From Molossus alvarezi (lineage: Eukaryota; Chordata; Mammalia; Chiroptera; Molossidae), in assembly GCA_037176705.1 (NCBI GenBank), contig CM073890.1, positions 98,136,591 to 98,200,590 of the forward strand: a stretch of 64,000 bases of DNA, in the 5' to 3' direction. A program made the translations under genes and the position numbers. Below, in pieces: positions 23,214 through 35,549 of the stretch. Under the pieces are notes generated by a model. The model was not told the DNA's origin. It worked only from the letters and a program-made list of their open reading frames with translations, and searched no databases. Within the stretch, counting starts at the first letter, position 1, and every line of letters starts with the position of its first letter.

Positions 23214-23571
23214 TGCTAAGGACTCAACTGTGTCCTGCGCACCAAACTCACATGCAAAGCCCTAACCTCCAATGTAATGGTATTTGAAGAAGGGGCCCTA
23301 GAGAGCTAAGTAGTTTCAGATGATGTCATGAGGGAGGGGCCCTCATATTGGGGTTGGTGTCCTTAAAGAAGAGACACCAGAGAGCTTGCTTCCTTTCTCT
23401 CTCTCTGCCATGTGAAGGCACAGGCAAGGAAGAGAGGCCTTACCAAGGAATGAAATTGCTAGAAACTTGATCTTGGACTTCTCAGCTTCCAAATTGATGA
23501 TGAATAAATTCCTGTTGCTCACACCACCCAGCTATGCTATTTTGTTATGGCAGCTGGAGCTGACTAAAACA
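23214..23571 (+). mobile_element. MST-like solo LTR (ERVL-MaLR)
   Basis: About 358 bases beginning TGCTAAGGACTCAACTGTGTCC and ending GGAGCTGACTAAAACA. Landmarks in order: AAAGCCCTAACCTCCAATG, GATGTCATGAGGGAGGGGCCCTC, GCCATGTGAAGGCACAGG, CTTGATCTTGGACTTCTCAGC, ATTCCTGTTGCTCACACCACCCAG and TATTTTGTTATGGCAGC. It is an old retroviral-like LTR with no internal gene sequence next to it, so it is a solo LTR or fragment. No 5-bp duplication is discernible. Confidence 0.9.
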
Positions 23572-23864
23572 TCAGGAAACTAATATCAATACATTACCAT
23601 CTCATCCTCAGAACCCATTTAAGTTATATTCGTTGTCCAAATAAATTCCAATTACTATCTTTTAGAGTGAAAGAATTTATTGCCAAATGATGTGCTTTGT
23701 TTACTAGCCACATTTTATTGTCTCTGTGAAGGTAGAAAATTTCCACAGACTTTCCTTGACTTTCATGACCCACTTTCTAAACTTACTTTATTTCTTCCTG
23801 CTTTTGAAGATTACATTACAGTTGTTCTGCAGGAGCCATATTTGTACAAATTCGGATCCTAACA

Positions 23865-23935
23865 TCTAGGACAGTTTCTGGCATACAGATTAAGTTCAAT
23901 AAATGCTAGTTGAGGAATGAATTAATGATTGAAAA
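23865..23935 (+). repeat. L2 3' terminus, sense
   Basis: TAGGACAGTTTCTGGCATACAGATTAAGTTCAATAAATGCTAGTTGAGGAATGAATTAATGA matches the L2 end (...GTGCCTGGCACATAGTAGG...CTCAATAAATATTTGTTGAATGAATG). Confidence 0.65.
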
Positions 23936-25065
23936 AATCTGCTGGCACACTCTGGCTCTGAATTACTTGGGCAATTCTAATCGCAACTATTTCAAAATTT
24001 TAAGAGAAATATGTAAAACATGTTTAAAATTGGATGTAAAATACTCTGGTGTCTTCCCATGCTGATACTGAGGTATGTTTGTTCATTTATTTAGTAAGCA
24101 TGCGTACACTGGCCACTCTGTAAGTTAACATTAGTTTCTCTAGAGCTCTGCTTTTCAAAGCCTGGTCTGTGGACTGCTTCTGGTTCACACAGTTTCTGAT
24201 TCATAATGACGTGAGTAGAGAAATTGGGAATAAGCATTTAAAAACCTTTCAGCATTTTGACAAGCTGAGTCAACTTGTGCTGAATCTAAGAATTATAAAG
24301 TTATATATTAAATCTATGTTCTACATGGTCTTCTTTATTGCACTTATATGGTAATTAAATTACATTGTATTTTCCGTATAATTTTTCCAGAGTGGGTTAG
24401 AAATTAAAAATGGAATAAATGTGAGCTAGAACATGGTGGGACTTGACCTGGAACCTGAAGGATGAGCAAGATCTCTCCAGTTTAAAAGTGGAAAAATGGA
24501 CAATTCAGGCATACATGTGTGTATGTGTGTGTGTGTGTGTGAGCATTTTTGTGTGACTGTGTACTTGTGCAGTTCTATGAATGCTCATGTGTGTTGGTGG
24601 GTATCAAAAGACAGGAGTCTCAAAAGACAGTAAGTGCTCATTATTTCACTACTGGGTGATAGCAACTCCTCCTACATCTGCCTGTATACCATCCCAAAAC
24701 ATTGGTTCTGGTAGCATAGCCCTCTTTAGCACATTCTTTTGTTCTTCCGTTCCTTTCTGGATTCATTCATTCTTTCCCTCAGCCCTCAGAAACTCAGAAT
24801 TCCTATGGCTGGCAAAACACTAATAAGCTCCTTTGACCACGGAAGTGGCCAGTACTGCTATTATTCCTTCCAGATGACAGATCCTACGCACCGCTTTCCA
24901 AATGTTTAAATGAAGAGAGGAACGAGGAAACATGATAAGAGAAAGAGTGGAGTATAAGAAATAATAATAGGGGTGAAAAACCTTAAAGGAAAGAAATCTA
25001 TGATTGCATTCAATTTGATTTACATTGGAAACCTTGAAACTCAGTAACATTCATCTCACTTCCAA
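23936..25065. other. Mostly single-copy DNA with a GT run
   Basis: Contains a (GT)n-rich run at 24515-24541. CTTTTCAAAGCCTGGTCTGTGGACTGCTTCTGG near 24149 resembles a hAT-type element end, but no partner terminus is clear, so it is not called separately. Open frames are unsupported. Confidence 0.4.
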
Positions 25066-25069
25066 ACAT

Positions 25070-25960
25070 ATTCATTAACAACCATCATGGACCAGACATT
25101 GGATTCAAGAAGTTAGAAGAAGAAGATCCAAGAACTTGCTCTATAATGACTGCAGTGTTTTAGGTAGACAGATAAGCAGACACGATTTTAGTGTAGTGAC
25201 TGGGCCATTCATTGGGATAGTAACAGGCATAGAGGAGAGGTGATGAGCCAGCCTTCAGGCTTCTTTGAAAAGATGGTGTCAATGAAGGGTCTTGATGAAA
25301 ACAAAGCTAAATTGAAAAAACAAGATGGGGAAGGAGCACAATTGGATAACCAGCTTTCAGTCTCAGAGCTGGTGCATTGTGGGTGCAAATACATATTTGT
25401 TGAATGAATGCTAGAGCTAGCTGATCAACGAGAGATAAACAGAACTCGAGGAAGGAACTAGGCAGAGTCATGGAAGCATAAAACACCATAAGTGGGGGGA
25501 AAGGTAAGATCTGCAGTCTCCCCAAGTGTAGTAAAAAATAGTGTGACTGAGAGAGGTGACTTGAGAATGGTGACGAAGGAGACTCCAGGTAATGGTGACA
25601 TTTCCCTGCAATTGTAAGCCCCAGGCTTGATCTATGTGTAACAGCACATGACGCTGTAAGATTTGTATTGTAGTTTGATCATAGATGACTAGATGTGAGA
25701 GACACAAGGCAGACATTGTGAGACTAATTAGGAGGCCATTTTACTGGTCTTGGCAACAATGACAAAGATCTAACAGAGAGCAATAAAGGAAGGGATAGAG
25801 AATGGGGGATGGGCACTGGTGCTTCGATTTAGGGGTCACTTGAGAAATAGAACCAGTGGAACGTCTCACTTATTTAGGGGATAATGGAGGGGAAGAGGTA
25901 AATCACAGTGTGAAGGGAAGTATGAAAGCTTGGACAATTCCCGTATTTGTTATCTGGCTT
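25070..25960 (-). repeat. L2 fossil, antisense, fragmented
   Basis: Starts with a decayed CATTAACAACCATCATGGACCAGACATTGG end and later shows antisense L2 body, best at 25725-25850 (AATTAGGAGGCCATTTTACTGGTCTTGGCAAC...AGAGAATGGGGGATGG). A sense-like terminus (TATTTGTTGAATGAATGC) at 25394 lies within it, so two L2 pieces may be combined. Several minus-strand frames of 61-82 codons overlap here and are not genes. Confidence 0.5.
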
Positions 25961-27764
25961 CCTGGATGCATCATGATATCCTAAATTAATCTAAAGTATA
26001 TGAAAGGACAAGTAAATATTTGCAAAGTAGGGAGAGACAGAAAAAGAAATCTAGTTTTACAGAAAAAATGTGAGGTGACTGTTGAGGAAGAGAGAATGTC
26101 AAAATTGGAGATGTGATTGTATATTTCTATATGTCCATATGCACATGTAATATACAGGTATGTGCATATAGCAAGGGCATATAAATATGTGCAGATTCTG
26201 AACGGTCATGTAAATGCTCTACTTTCTCATTAACTCATTGCTGTCAAATTAACTTATTGTTTGAATACATCATTTGAAACTCTAGTAATTCATTCCATAT
26301 TTCAAAATTACCACAGACAGAGAAGAATGCTGTCTCTTAAAACTAGTTCCAGACTTGTGAAAATATCATGTGTCTTTATTGCCAAAGCAAAGAGGAAAAT
26401 TTTGCCAGTTACATGCCTGGACCTGTTTTGGTTTCAATTACCTGGATTACTGAAGCAGAAACAACCTTTGTGACTAATTTATTCTTATAATTGCCTTAGC
26501 TCTCTGCTTTGCCTTGCCTATGGACACATTTCCATGTTCTACTATTATTAGAAAGGAAAAGTCACTTCCTTTTTTCATGGTTCCAGAAAAAACTTTTGAA
26601 ATATACTTTCCAATTCAAAGAACTGTCATTTTCTAAGCCTCTGTGTTTAGATAATGATATACTGAACAAAGAGAAAAGTTAACCAGTATTTACCTCATTA
26701 TCATTATGGGATAATTCTCTTACTCCGTTTTTACAACCAACCTCAGTGACTTGAGGGTCTCCTGATTTAAGATGTCCTTAAATACCAAATAAATTTTTGA
26801 ACTCTCCACACATTTGAGTCAGTATTGTAAAGGTTAGGTCCCCAATCAACTTAAGTACCTGCAATGCAACTCAAAAGTGAATTAGTCAACGGGAAGGGAA
26901 GACTTGACCCTCAGTCCCCCAATCACAAATTCAGCTTTTCCATACAGCAATCTAAAACCTTAGGTTTTCAACCAAAGGGAGACATTAACAACACAGCCGT
27001 CATTATATCCCTAATAATCCACTGATGATCCCTACTCATTTTTTTCAACCCGATTAATGAAGAAGCCAGAATGGTAAGGTAGTGCATGAGTAAATTGTGA
27101 TTTTCTAGTTACCTATTTGTAATTAATCTTTATGAAAAAAATAGACAACATTTACGTGATGCTACTCGGTTTCCTTGCACACAGTAAGTGAGAATGGATT
27201 TCGTTTTAGTAGTCAATTTTACTTAACTATCAAATATATATAATCCTAAATATATAAATTGTCAACTTCAAATAAAATAATCAAAAATTATAAAAGCAAA
27301 GTTGAGTTCCTTTGGGAATAGCAGAGAATTGCAATCAGGGACAAGGAAGCTATGGGGGTCAAAGGCAAGTCTGGAGAACAAAGGAGAGGGGCTTGCCTTC
27401 ATGGGGAGGGGAGGAAGTGCGAGGGGTGGTACTGACCATAGTCCTTTGGAAGAGAGCAAGAGTTCGAGGTGATAAGGACTTTCTATTGGCTAAGCTGTTG
27501 CTCAGCAAGGATAACAACTTTCTTCCTCTCGCTAGGGAGTGTAAGAGACATTTCTTCCTGTTAGGGTTTGCCAAGATAGGAGCAGTAACGCGTGAGAGTT
27601 TCCCCTACAGGCCTTCGCAATTCCATTTTAAATGCTGTTCCTTACTTTTCACAAAATCTAAATTGAGTGTTTATAACTCAAAAATATTTAATAGCCCCAA
27701 TTCATAACGCATATAGGTAGGCTCCCATCACTTAACTTTCATCTAATCAAGGGTTTTTCATTTG
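25961..27764. other. AT-rich single-copy DNA, nothing recognised
   Basis: No named repeat. An antiparallel pair of open frames at 27312-27707 (+, 131 codons) and 27359-27574 (-) covers a purine-rich segment; neither has a recognisable domain or splice context. Confidence 0.45.
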
Positions 27765-28870
27765 TGCATATTATCATTGAGTATTAAGCATACAGTATGT
27801 ACCAGGCACTGTACAAGGCTATGGAGACTCATGGGCATAGCAAGGTTTTCTATCTTCAGAGGGATGTAGACAGATCTAAGAGCTTTTAACCCAAATCTGG
27901 CTGAAAAGCCTCAGATTTAGGTTCCTTGAAGAGGGAATATGAAGGTGGAATTTGAAGAGCCAGGCTAACTAACAAGATTAATTCCAGGTACCATAAACAA
28001 ATACTGATAACAGGAAAAACACACTTGATGAATAACAGTATGTTTTGGTGGGAACACAGAGAACAATAGGGGAGGAGCAAGACAAGTAGGCATGCTCCAG
28101 ATCACAAGAGCTTTGAATACAATGCTAACTTTGAATTAAATTCCAAAGATTCTGAAGAGTAAATGAATAAATTTTAAAATGGAGAGATTTACATTTTTTA
28201 AAAAATATTTTTTTATTGATTTTAGGGAGGAAGGAAGCCGGAGAGAGATAGAAACATCAACAAGAGAGAACATCTATTGGCCACCTCCTTCATGCCCCCT
28301 ACTGGGGATTTTGGCCCACATTCTGGGCACAGATTTACATTTTAGAAGGGACTCTTGATGTTTTTGCAACTGTGAAAACTAAGTAAATTGATCAAACAAG
28401 AAAGGTCAAGACAGAGGAGAGTTATCAAGAAAGAAAAGAGTTAGAAGGTATAGCTGTGTGGCTTATTCAAGAGATAGTTTAGATATCAAATTAGTAAGAC
28501 TTCATTCATGCATGGGAGGTTAGCACAAACTGGAAATCTTAGATGATTCTCAAAGTTTGCAAGAAAGTTTGGGTAGACAAAGGTGCCCTTAGCTGACTCC
28601 AAAAAACAAGTTTGAAGGAAAGATGATGAGTTCAATCATGAACATATTGAGAGATTAATGTGTTTGGGAGGCATTCACTTGGTTATATAAGTATACTGTT
28701 GAAAAGATAAAATGGGCCCTTAAGAGAAAAACCTATGTTAGGGACACTGATTTGGAATATAACCAGTAAAGATATAGGGGGACGTTAAATTATGTAAATG
28801 GGGTAGTCCAGCAGTATATTTATGGCAAGAGGTAAACAGAGCCTGAAGCCACAGTTAGCCAGTAGATCAC
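27765..28870 (-). repeat. Long L2 fossil, antisense
   Basis: Begins with the antisense terminus (CATTGAGTATTAAGC...GTACCAGGCACTGTACAAGGC) and runs through CCAGATCACAAGAGCTTTGAATAC, then GATGATGAGTTCAATCATGAACATATTGAG and GGGAGGCATTCACTTGG to GTTAGGGACACTGATTTGGAATATA, in L2 order over about 1.1 kb. A VES fragment at 28198-28330 interrupts it. Confidence 0.7.
28198..28330 (-). mobile_element. VES SINE, head-truncated, perfect duplication
   Basis: Only the tail-proximal part of a VES copy is present (TTATTGATTTTAGGGAGG, GA tract, CATCTATTGGCCACCTCC, CTACTGGGGATTTTGGCCC, TTCTGGGCAC). The tRNA head is absent, yet a perfect 13-bp duplication AGATTTACATTTT flanks it (28185-28197, 28331-28343), so the truncation happened at insertion. 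Confidence 0.9.
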
Positions 28871-29281
28871 ATGAAATTATAAATGCAGAACTAATGTGAC
28901 AAAAGTCTCTCCATAATCATAATGTCTTTGAATAATAATGTAGGATAACTTCTTTAATATGTGTCTTATATTTTGAAAAACAAGGATTCAAAGTCTAGGA
29001 AAAATCATTATAAAATAGAAGGAGAAACAACCAAATCTTGATATTTATTTCATTACTACAAATCTTGTTTTTAAACAACCCACTTTATATTTTGACTCAC
29101 AAATGTTTGACCCCATCCTGTTCAAATATGAGCACAAACACATGATCAAATATTACTCAGGACTCAGGATCCCACTTTTTCCTACCAGATTTTTTTAAAA
29201 AATAATAATTTTATAATACCCAATTTTTAAAATAGAAGATCAGCCTTCTCAAAGTTTTAAATGATCTAACTCACTCAATCG

Positions 29282-29440
29282 AGCATATATATAATATAGA
29301 TATAATATAGATATATATATTGCATTAGCTCATCAGATATATATATTGATATATATATATTGCATTATATATATAGATATATATAGCATTAGCTCATCAG
29401 ATATAATATAGATATATATATATTGCATTAGCTCATCAGA
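29282..29440. repeat. AT-rich minisatellite
   Basis: The 15-mer GCATTAGCTCATCAG occurs three times (29322, 29386, 29425), separated by variable ATATAGATATATAT stretches, with a truncated fourth unit near 29360. Confidence 0.92.
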
Positions 29441-29700
29441 AAATATGCCAATGAGATTAAAATAAATGGGGATAAAAATAAATATTTGACCTTAAAAAGA
29501 TATTGCTTTACATTTTTTTTTTATATCACCTCCATGTGAATTAGCATAATCAAGATTTCATTTTCAACATTGTAAAACAAAGTTACAGAAACATAGTCTG
29601 AGAAGACATTTTTTTCTTTCAGAATTAAATAGGTTGTAAGCAGCCGTTAAATCTTATAAAATATTCTTAGTCTAATATTTTAGTCAAACTAATATTCAAC

Positions 29701-29956
29701 TTTTTTTTTTTTATCCTCACCCGAGGACATTTTTCCACCTCTTGCACAGATAGAGTGGGAGGGAGAGAGAGGGAGAGAGAGAGAGAGAGAGAGAAACATC
29801 GACGTGAAAGGGACACATCGAGTGGCTGCCACCCGCACGACCAACCAGAGCTGGAGACAAACTGCAACCGAGGTACATACCCTTAGCGGGAACCGAACCC
29901 TGGTCTCTCCGGACTGCAGGCCGATGCTCTAACCGCTGAGCCAAACCAGCCAGGGC
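29701..29956 (-). mobile_element. VES SINE, GTCCTCAGGTGAGGAT-tail subfamily
   Basis: Full antisense copy: T12 tail, ATCCTCACCCGAGGACATTTTTCC, GA tract at 29758-29793, GAGTGGCTGCCACCCGCACGA, and the reversed tRNA head ending GAGCCAAACCAGCCAGGGC. Duplication AATATTCAACTTTT (29691) and AATATTAAACTTTT (29957). Overlapping minus-strand frames are SINE translations. Confidence 0.97.
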
Positions 29957-29970
29957 AATATTAAACTTTT

Positions 29971-31544
29971 AATTAGGCATACACACTACTGAGGTCTCTG
30001 TAGGACCAATATTAGTAAGACAATAGGAGGTAGAATGCCACAGAATGAATAAATCTATAACCTTAAAGTTTTGATTCATTATTACTTAGATTTTACTGTA
30101 TTTCATCATCATTAAGATAGTATTCAAGCAAATCAATGAACTTTTAGAAAAGCTAGAGATAAAACTTAATTACCTAATTTGATGATAGCATTTATCTAAT
30201 TTATACTGTCAGAAAATTTATATTATTTTTATTATATTATCACAATTATTATTTTTAAAAATATATTTTAAGCCATGTTCAAGTCATAAACAGATTAAGA
30301 CTCTGTCTTTTATAACAGTCATTTAAATTCATCGTCCAAAACTGAAGTTTTTAGATATTTGCATCACCAACAAAAATAATATATTATCATTGAGAAAATT
30401 TGATCATCAGTCATTATTCATAAACACTTTGGATGGGTTGATCTTTTATCAACCCAAGTCCTCACATAAAGCTCTCATCTGGGTATTTATGATCAATAAA
30501 TATCATGAGAATTTGCAATGCTTTTTAAAATATATATATTTTAAAACTTTCTAAAGGAGGAGGTTAAAACCAAAACAATAAACAAAAACCCACAAATAAA
30601 AACAAAGGGGAATAAAAACCTCTCTTCTTAAATTCTAATCTTTCATATGTTGTTTGCAAGAATACAGGGCAGGGGTGAAGATAGTGTGGTTGTTTGAATT
30701 ATTGTTATAGAATTTTATCAACCAAGACGAGCATTTTCTTAAGCTTTTTAATGCAATATATAATTAAAATAAGTGTTGTTTATTTTAATATTGTTTCAGT
30801 CTACTTTTACCAAGAGGCTTGTACTTAATTTTATTGAATGCGTTTTTAATTTAGTATTTTTTTAAAAAAAACACTCAAGTTTAACTACCAGCATATTTTT
30901 CCAGCTCAGATTTTCATGAGCAAGAAAATATTTGTATTTTTAGGATCTATAGCCCATTAGAATATAAAAGGTTTTGTAATTTTAGATTTAAAGTAAAGAA
31001 TGTGTATTCATGGAGATTAATGAATTAAGAACACTTTGACAATAAGTTGCATTAAGAAAATGAAGTGTTCTTTTTGTAAAAATTAGACCTTTCTTCTTAT
31101 AACTAAATTAATCAAATCTTCACCTTTTTAAAGAAGCATTTTAGTGATGTTTTTCTCTTGTATCAACTTACACACATCTTTCTTCTTTGATACTTCATTC
31201 CATTCAGCTTGAGATAACTCACTCTCAGGTCCATGGCTATTGGTTTCTCCTTACTCCTCTGAGACTCCTATTATTTTGATTAAAATATACTCATTTTTTC
31301 CCCTCGATATCTTTATTCTACACCTTTGCAAAAATTGGGCTCACCACCTTCTCCAGACTAACTCTCTTTCTTCAGTCTTCTTTCTACTTTCTTTATGTTC
31401 TCTCCACCCTATCTGCCTCTACCCTTGCGTTAGTATTGCTTGATCAGAACTCTCCTTATGCATGTCCACATTCTCCTATTCCATGAATAGACATCAAGCA
31501 GAGAAGGGCACAGCACTTATTTAGTGTCTAACTCTCCATAATAT
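29971..31544. other. AT-rich single-copy DNA, nothing recognised
   Basis: No repeat or exon signal that I can support. Very high A+T at 30180-30250 and 30520-30620. Confidence 0.45.
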
Positions 31545-31660
31545 TTTGTAAACTGAATTATTTTGGTATTCCCAGAACCATAGTAAATGATGACAGGTAT
31601 GTTCTAGATGCATAATAATGTTTATTGTATGAAGGAATGAATCATTTCATTCAGAATATT
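31545..31660 (+). repeat. Probable L2 3' terminus, sense
   Basis: AAATGATGACAGGTATGTTCTAGATGCATAATAATGTTTATTGTATGAAGGAATGAATC resembles the sense L2 end, with strong decay. Confidence 0.4.
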
Positions 31661-31739
31661 AATTTAGTAAGTTTTAATATTAATTTAATAAGCATTTTGT
31701 CATGAAAATCAAATTTCTTTGTACAAATTTTACAACAGC

Positions 31740-31995
31740 TCAATATTTAATTTTATGTATGTATCTGACTATCACTTTAAAGAAATATTTATCTGCATTT
31801 TAATTTGTCTTCTAGATATATTTCTAGAAATAAAATTACTATAATCCTGAAATTTAGGGCCTTTGATACATTCTGCAGAACTTTTTTCCGGAGATTACCA
31901 CATTGTAGTCCCTTGAGATATGTGCAAGACTTCCAAAGCCATCTTCCTTTTGACAACATTGGAAAGTCCTATGATGTTTAAAGTTTGCTTAATTA
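31740..31995 (-). repeat. Old L1 3' fragment, antisense (probable)
   Basis: TATATTTCTAGAAATAAAATTACT, then TTCTGCAGAACTTTTTTCCGGAG and TTTGACAACATTGGAAA follow the order of an old antisense L1 3' region (TTTCTAGAAGTGGAATTGCTGGG onward). Divergence is high. Confidence 0.4.
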
Positions 31996-32064
31996 CATAA
32001 ACATAAAAATTTATAATTGATCATTGTAACTATATTAGTGGAAAAGTTTTTAAATGTTTAAAAT

Positions 32065-32300
32065 TGTTTTATTTATTTTTAACTTATCTTTATTATTGAT
32101 TCTCCCTCCCTTTTTCCCCCCACTGACTTTCTCTACCCTATTCCTGCCCCATTCCAGGCCTTCACCACACTATTTATTCTACACCATGAGTTATGCATAT
32201 ATGCATAGAAGTTCTTTAACATCATTTTTATACTACTCTTTTAGCTCCCAGTTTTCCCACTTTGCTTTAATCCACTACTGTGACAGTGTTATTTTCATAC
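32065..32300 (-). mobile_element. Bat-type L1 3' UTR, antisense, 5'-truncated
   Basis: After TTATTTATTTTTAACTTATC comes a C/T-rich tract and TTCTACACCATGAGTTATGCATATATGCATAGAAGTTC, the antisense equivalent of the TATGCATGTATGCGTAACC...GGACATAGACAA block seen at 8620 and 35388. A diverged copy of the same L1 3' UTR. Confidence 0.75.
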
Positions 32301-35300
32301 CACATTCCTGATCACATTGCGCAGAGAATTAATGATTCCTAGTTATCCACAAAATAAATCACACATTTGTGGCTCAGATTACTATCACCTTTACAGTCAT
32401 TCAGAATCTCCTTCCTCTTCACTAACTTTCTCAACAGTCCCTTCACCTACCCTATAATTGTGTCAAGCTGGAACATTTTTTAATCCCCTTCCCCATATAA
32501 TTTTCCCCCTAATCTTTACCAATTGAAATCTTGCCTATGGTTTAATATTTGGTAAACATGCCCTAACATTTATGTGAGATCCCTGTTATCTAATATTGCC
32601 TTTAGCTTTACATTTTTCTTGTTCTCAGTGTTTAATTTTACCTAAAAATTCCCAACACTGACATTTCAAAAGACTCTGAAAGCATGTCCTAGTGTTGTAA
32701 GATTTAATTACAATTAGTAGACCCTTTTTAAATCTTATGTTTTAAAATAACCTGAGGTCTACATATCTAAAATTTCCCAGCACTGTTTGTCAAATTTGTT
32801 TGCTGAGTCTTTGAAAAATAGCTTAAAGATATATAAATAATAAGTAATTGAACCAATTAAGATAATTTAAAATAATTTACATATGATAGTTATGTTCTGT
32901 ATGAGTGTACATTTCATTTTAATTCAAAAATTATGCAAAGTAATTTGCATAACTGTCACCAAATGGTAGTCATTAAACCTGTTTATTTCTGTAGTGTTCT
33001 TGAGATATATGTGCTTCACTTAGGGTATTCTGCTTTCCACTCAGCCAAATGCATTTCTTCCCGAAGAAAAAATTGAGAACATAATAATCAAGATATTCAC
33101 TCAGTTTACAAATTAAGTATTGATGGAAAAACAGACCGATTGATTCGATGATTCAGTTCTACTGGCTTGTGTTTAAAGCTATAACTTCAAAAACTAGAAT
33201 ATGGATTGAGTTATTTTCTTCCATCTGTTAATACACCTGCCTCATTTGAGTGTATATTTATATTTGCATTTAAATGTATATTTATATCTTATTTAGCATA
33301 GTATTTGCACTTAGTGATGAGTAAATTGTGGTAGTCCTTTTAATAACCAGTGGTAGGTCCAATTATAAAACCTATATGTAGGAAATCAATAGTAATTTTT
33401 AAATGGATTAAATTTTTCTTTTTGAGTATTCTCTGAATTAGACTCACTCTTCCTCTAGTCCAAGTAGGGTTTGAATTCTTCAAAATAAAAGAAAGTGTAG
33501 TTAATGGTTTAGAGGAATTTAGAGTAAAAAGTAGTAGAGAAGATTCCCAGGTCATACCCCAAGTTCTCAAGATCCACATTTATTAATGACTTTGACTTAT
33601 TAAATGTAATCATAATAAACTCTGCTGAAGAGAATTGATATTTTTATATTATTCAGCCTAATTCATCTAAAATCAAATCTCTTTCTGGTAAAATAGTTAC
33701 TTTGGCTTTGCGGTTAAGCACTTCATTTCCAGAATCTTCAAACACCTCAGTCACACAAAGTGCAATTCCAATAGTCTTCAGACCACACAAATAGCACAAT
33801 GTTCAATACTTGATTTAACAAAATAGAGGCATTAGCACTCACAATTTTGATTCTTTACATATTGGCCAGGCTTGTTAAGGCAAAAGATCAAAGACTCTGT
33901 TTTAAAAAAGAAAAAGAAAACCTCCACACTGGAAAAATGGTGAAAAGTTGAGTTTAAAATTAAATCCTAAACCTCATAGTTTGGATTTTCAACAGCTCAA
34001 ACCTCAGTTTTTGCTTTAGTTCCCATTTGAAACAAAATGAAATTTGCCAAACCTAAGTGCTGTGTGTTGCTAGCTTTTTTTGGTTTCTTTGTACCAGCAT
34101 TTCTCCTTTTAATCAGCCTGTCTCCTGCTTTTATTGTTTTCTTTGATCTCTGTTCTCTTTACATTTTCCTCTTTTTTTTCTTCTGTTCACTCTTTTTTCT
34201 CTTGCCTTCTTTCTTCACCCTCCTCTAAATCTTCATACTTGTATGTAATAATTAGACCTTACAGCAATCTACTATTTTTTACTGTTTGGAAGAAGCATGT
34301 ATTGATACAACTGGGAAACTTGCTTAGTACCTTCCTCCCACTTCCACTGTTTTCCTGATTGATGGAAATCTGATAGATGGCATTTGAGTAAATATTTTCA
34401 ACATATAAGTCCCGTCCTGTTATTTTCATACCAATTTGGAGTGTTGTTTCTCTATATCCTTATCATTGACAAATGTTATGAGAATGCTTTCTTACTTCTG
34501 AGAGAAGCGATAGTTTTCATCTTTAAATTGTCTCTAGTGCTTTCATCTCCCATCACTGTGACTTCCTCTTATTTTGTTAAGACAAGCGGTCTGGTGTAGG
34601 GAATGGGCTCTGGAATCACAGAATGTAGAAAAGTTTGAGAACCTAACTCAGTACCACGGGAATTCATCTTGCTAGGTGGCATCAAACCACAGTCCTTCAG
34701 ACCACACAGTGTATTTCATCAACACTTGTGTTAAACTAGTCTTTAAAAAATAAATATAAAAACTCTATAGCCAAAAACAAAGGAAAACATAACCCACCAA
34801 ATATATTTTAATTTTTTACTCTTTGGTTGGTACTCTAGGCATCCAGCACATTGGCTTTAATCATAAAAATGCCTTTCTTAGAGGGATAGAAAATGCAAAC
34901 TAATAAAACAGAAAAAAAAAAGTAAGAAAAGAAAATGCAAACTAACTAGAGAGAAGCGCATACAGAAGTTAAGGTGAACAAGGCATTCATGCAGACCCCG
35001 TGGCAAGGGCCCTTACTCCTCTCAGAGGACAGTGACTTCTGGCCAGGGCTACCCTCCTGTCTGCTTTGACACTTGGAAATGGTAACTGAGTTCATGAGGC
35101 AAAACTAAACATTGTCCTTTTAATGTGCAGAGAGTACAAGATAGAGCTTCCAAAATGGAATTCATAAATATAATTGTGTGCTATAATGGTGGGGGAGACA
35201 AAAACCAGAATCATTACTAAATGAAGTCAATGACTGAAGTTTCCGGCACCCGTACATTTAGTTTATTAAAAGCATAATTGGGTACAGTCATCTCCAGGGA

Positions 35301-35365
35301 AATGGATGCCTTTATATTACCAAACTTAGGTTTTTATTAAAAGGCTGCTGAGCTGGCCATTGGTT
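32301..35365. other. Long AT-rich interval, mostly single copy
   Basis: Holds a perfect 9-bp inverted repeat at 32931-32952 and a pyrimidine-rich tract at 34130-34230, which explains the Phe/Leu/Ser-rich open frames there. A MIR head-like segment (GGTCTGGTGTAGGGAATGGGCTCTGGAATCAC) lies near 34588. No gene is supported. Confidence 0.45.
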
Positions 35366-35384
35366 AAGAAAGGGGGCTGTTAGA

Positions 35385-35530
35385 ACTTACGTGCATGTAT
35401 GCGTAACCATGGACATAGACAACAATGCTGGGGACGGGAGGGGTGGGGGGATCAGGAGGAGGGCATCAATAGGGGGAAAAGGAGAAACATCTGTAGCAAA
35501 ACTAAATTAATTTAAAGAAAAATTTTTTTA
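35385..35530 (+). mobile_element. Very short 5'-truncated bat L1 insertion
   Basis: Only the last about 146 bases of L1 (GTGCATGTATGCGTAACC, ATGGACATAGACAACAATGCTGGGG, AGGAGAAACATCTGTAGC, A-rich tail). Flanked by a 19-bp duplication with two differences, AAGAAAGGGGGCTGTTAGA (35366) and AAGAAAAGGGACTGTTAGA (35531). The 3' UTR is closely similar to that of the L1 at 7403-8762. Confidence 0.93.
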
Positions 35531-35549
35531 AAGAAAAGGGACTGTTAGA

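Noticed and set aside
24149..24330. hAT-like left end (CTTTTCAAAGCCTGGTCTGTGGACTG)
   Set aside because: No matching right terminus or target duplication could be found, so not listed as a separate element.
27312..27707. 131-codon plus-strand frame
   Set aside because: An antiparallel frame is also open over the same purine-rich DNA, no domain is recognisable, and no splice or promoter context exists.
29282..29440. Regularly spaced 15-mer repeats resembling a CRISPR array
   Set aside because: The host is a mammal, spacers are low-complexity AT and unequal in length; it is a minisatellite.
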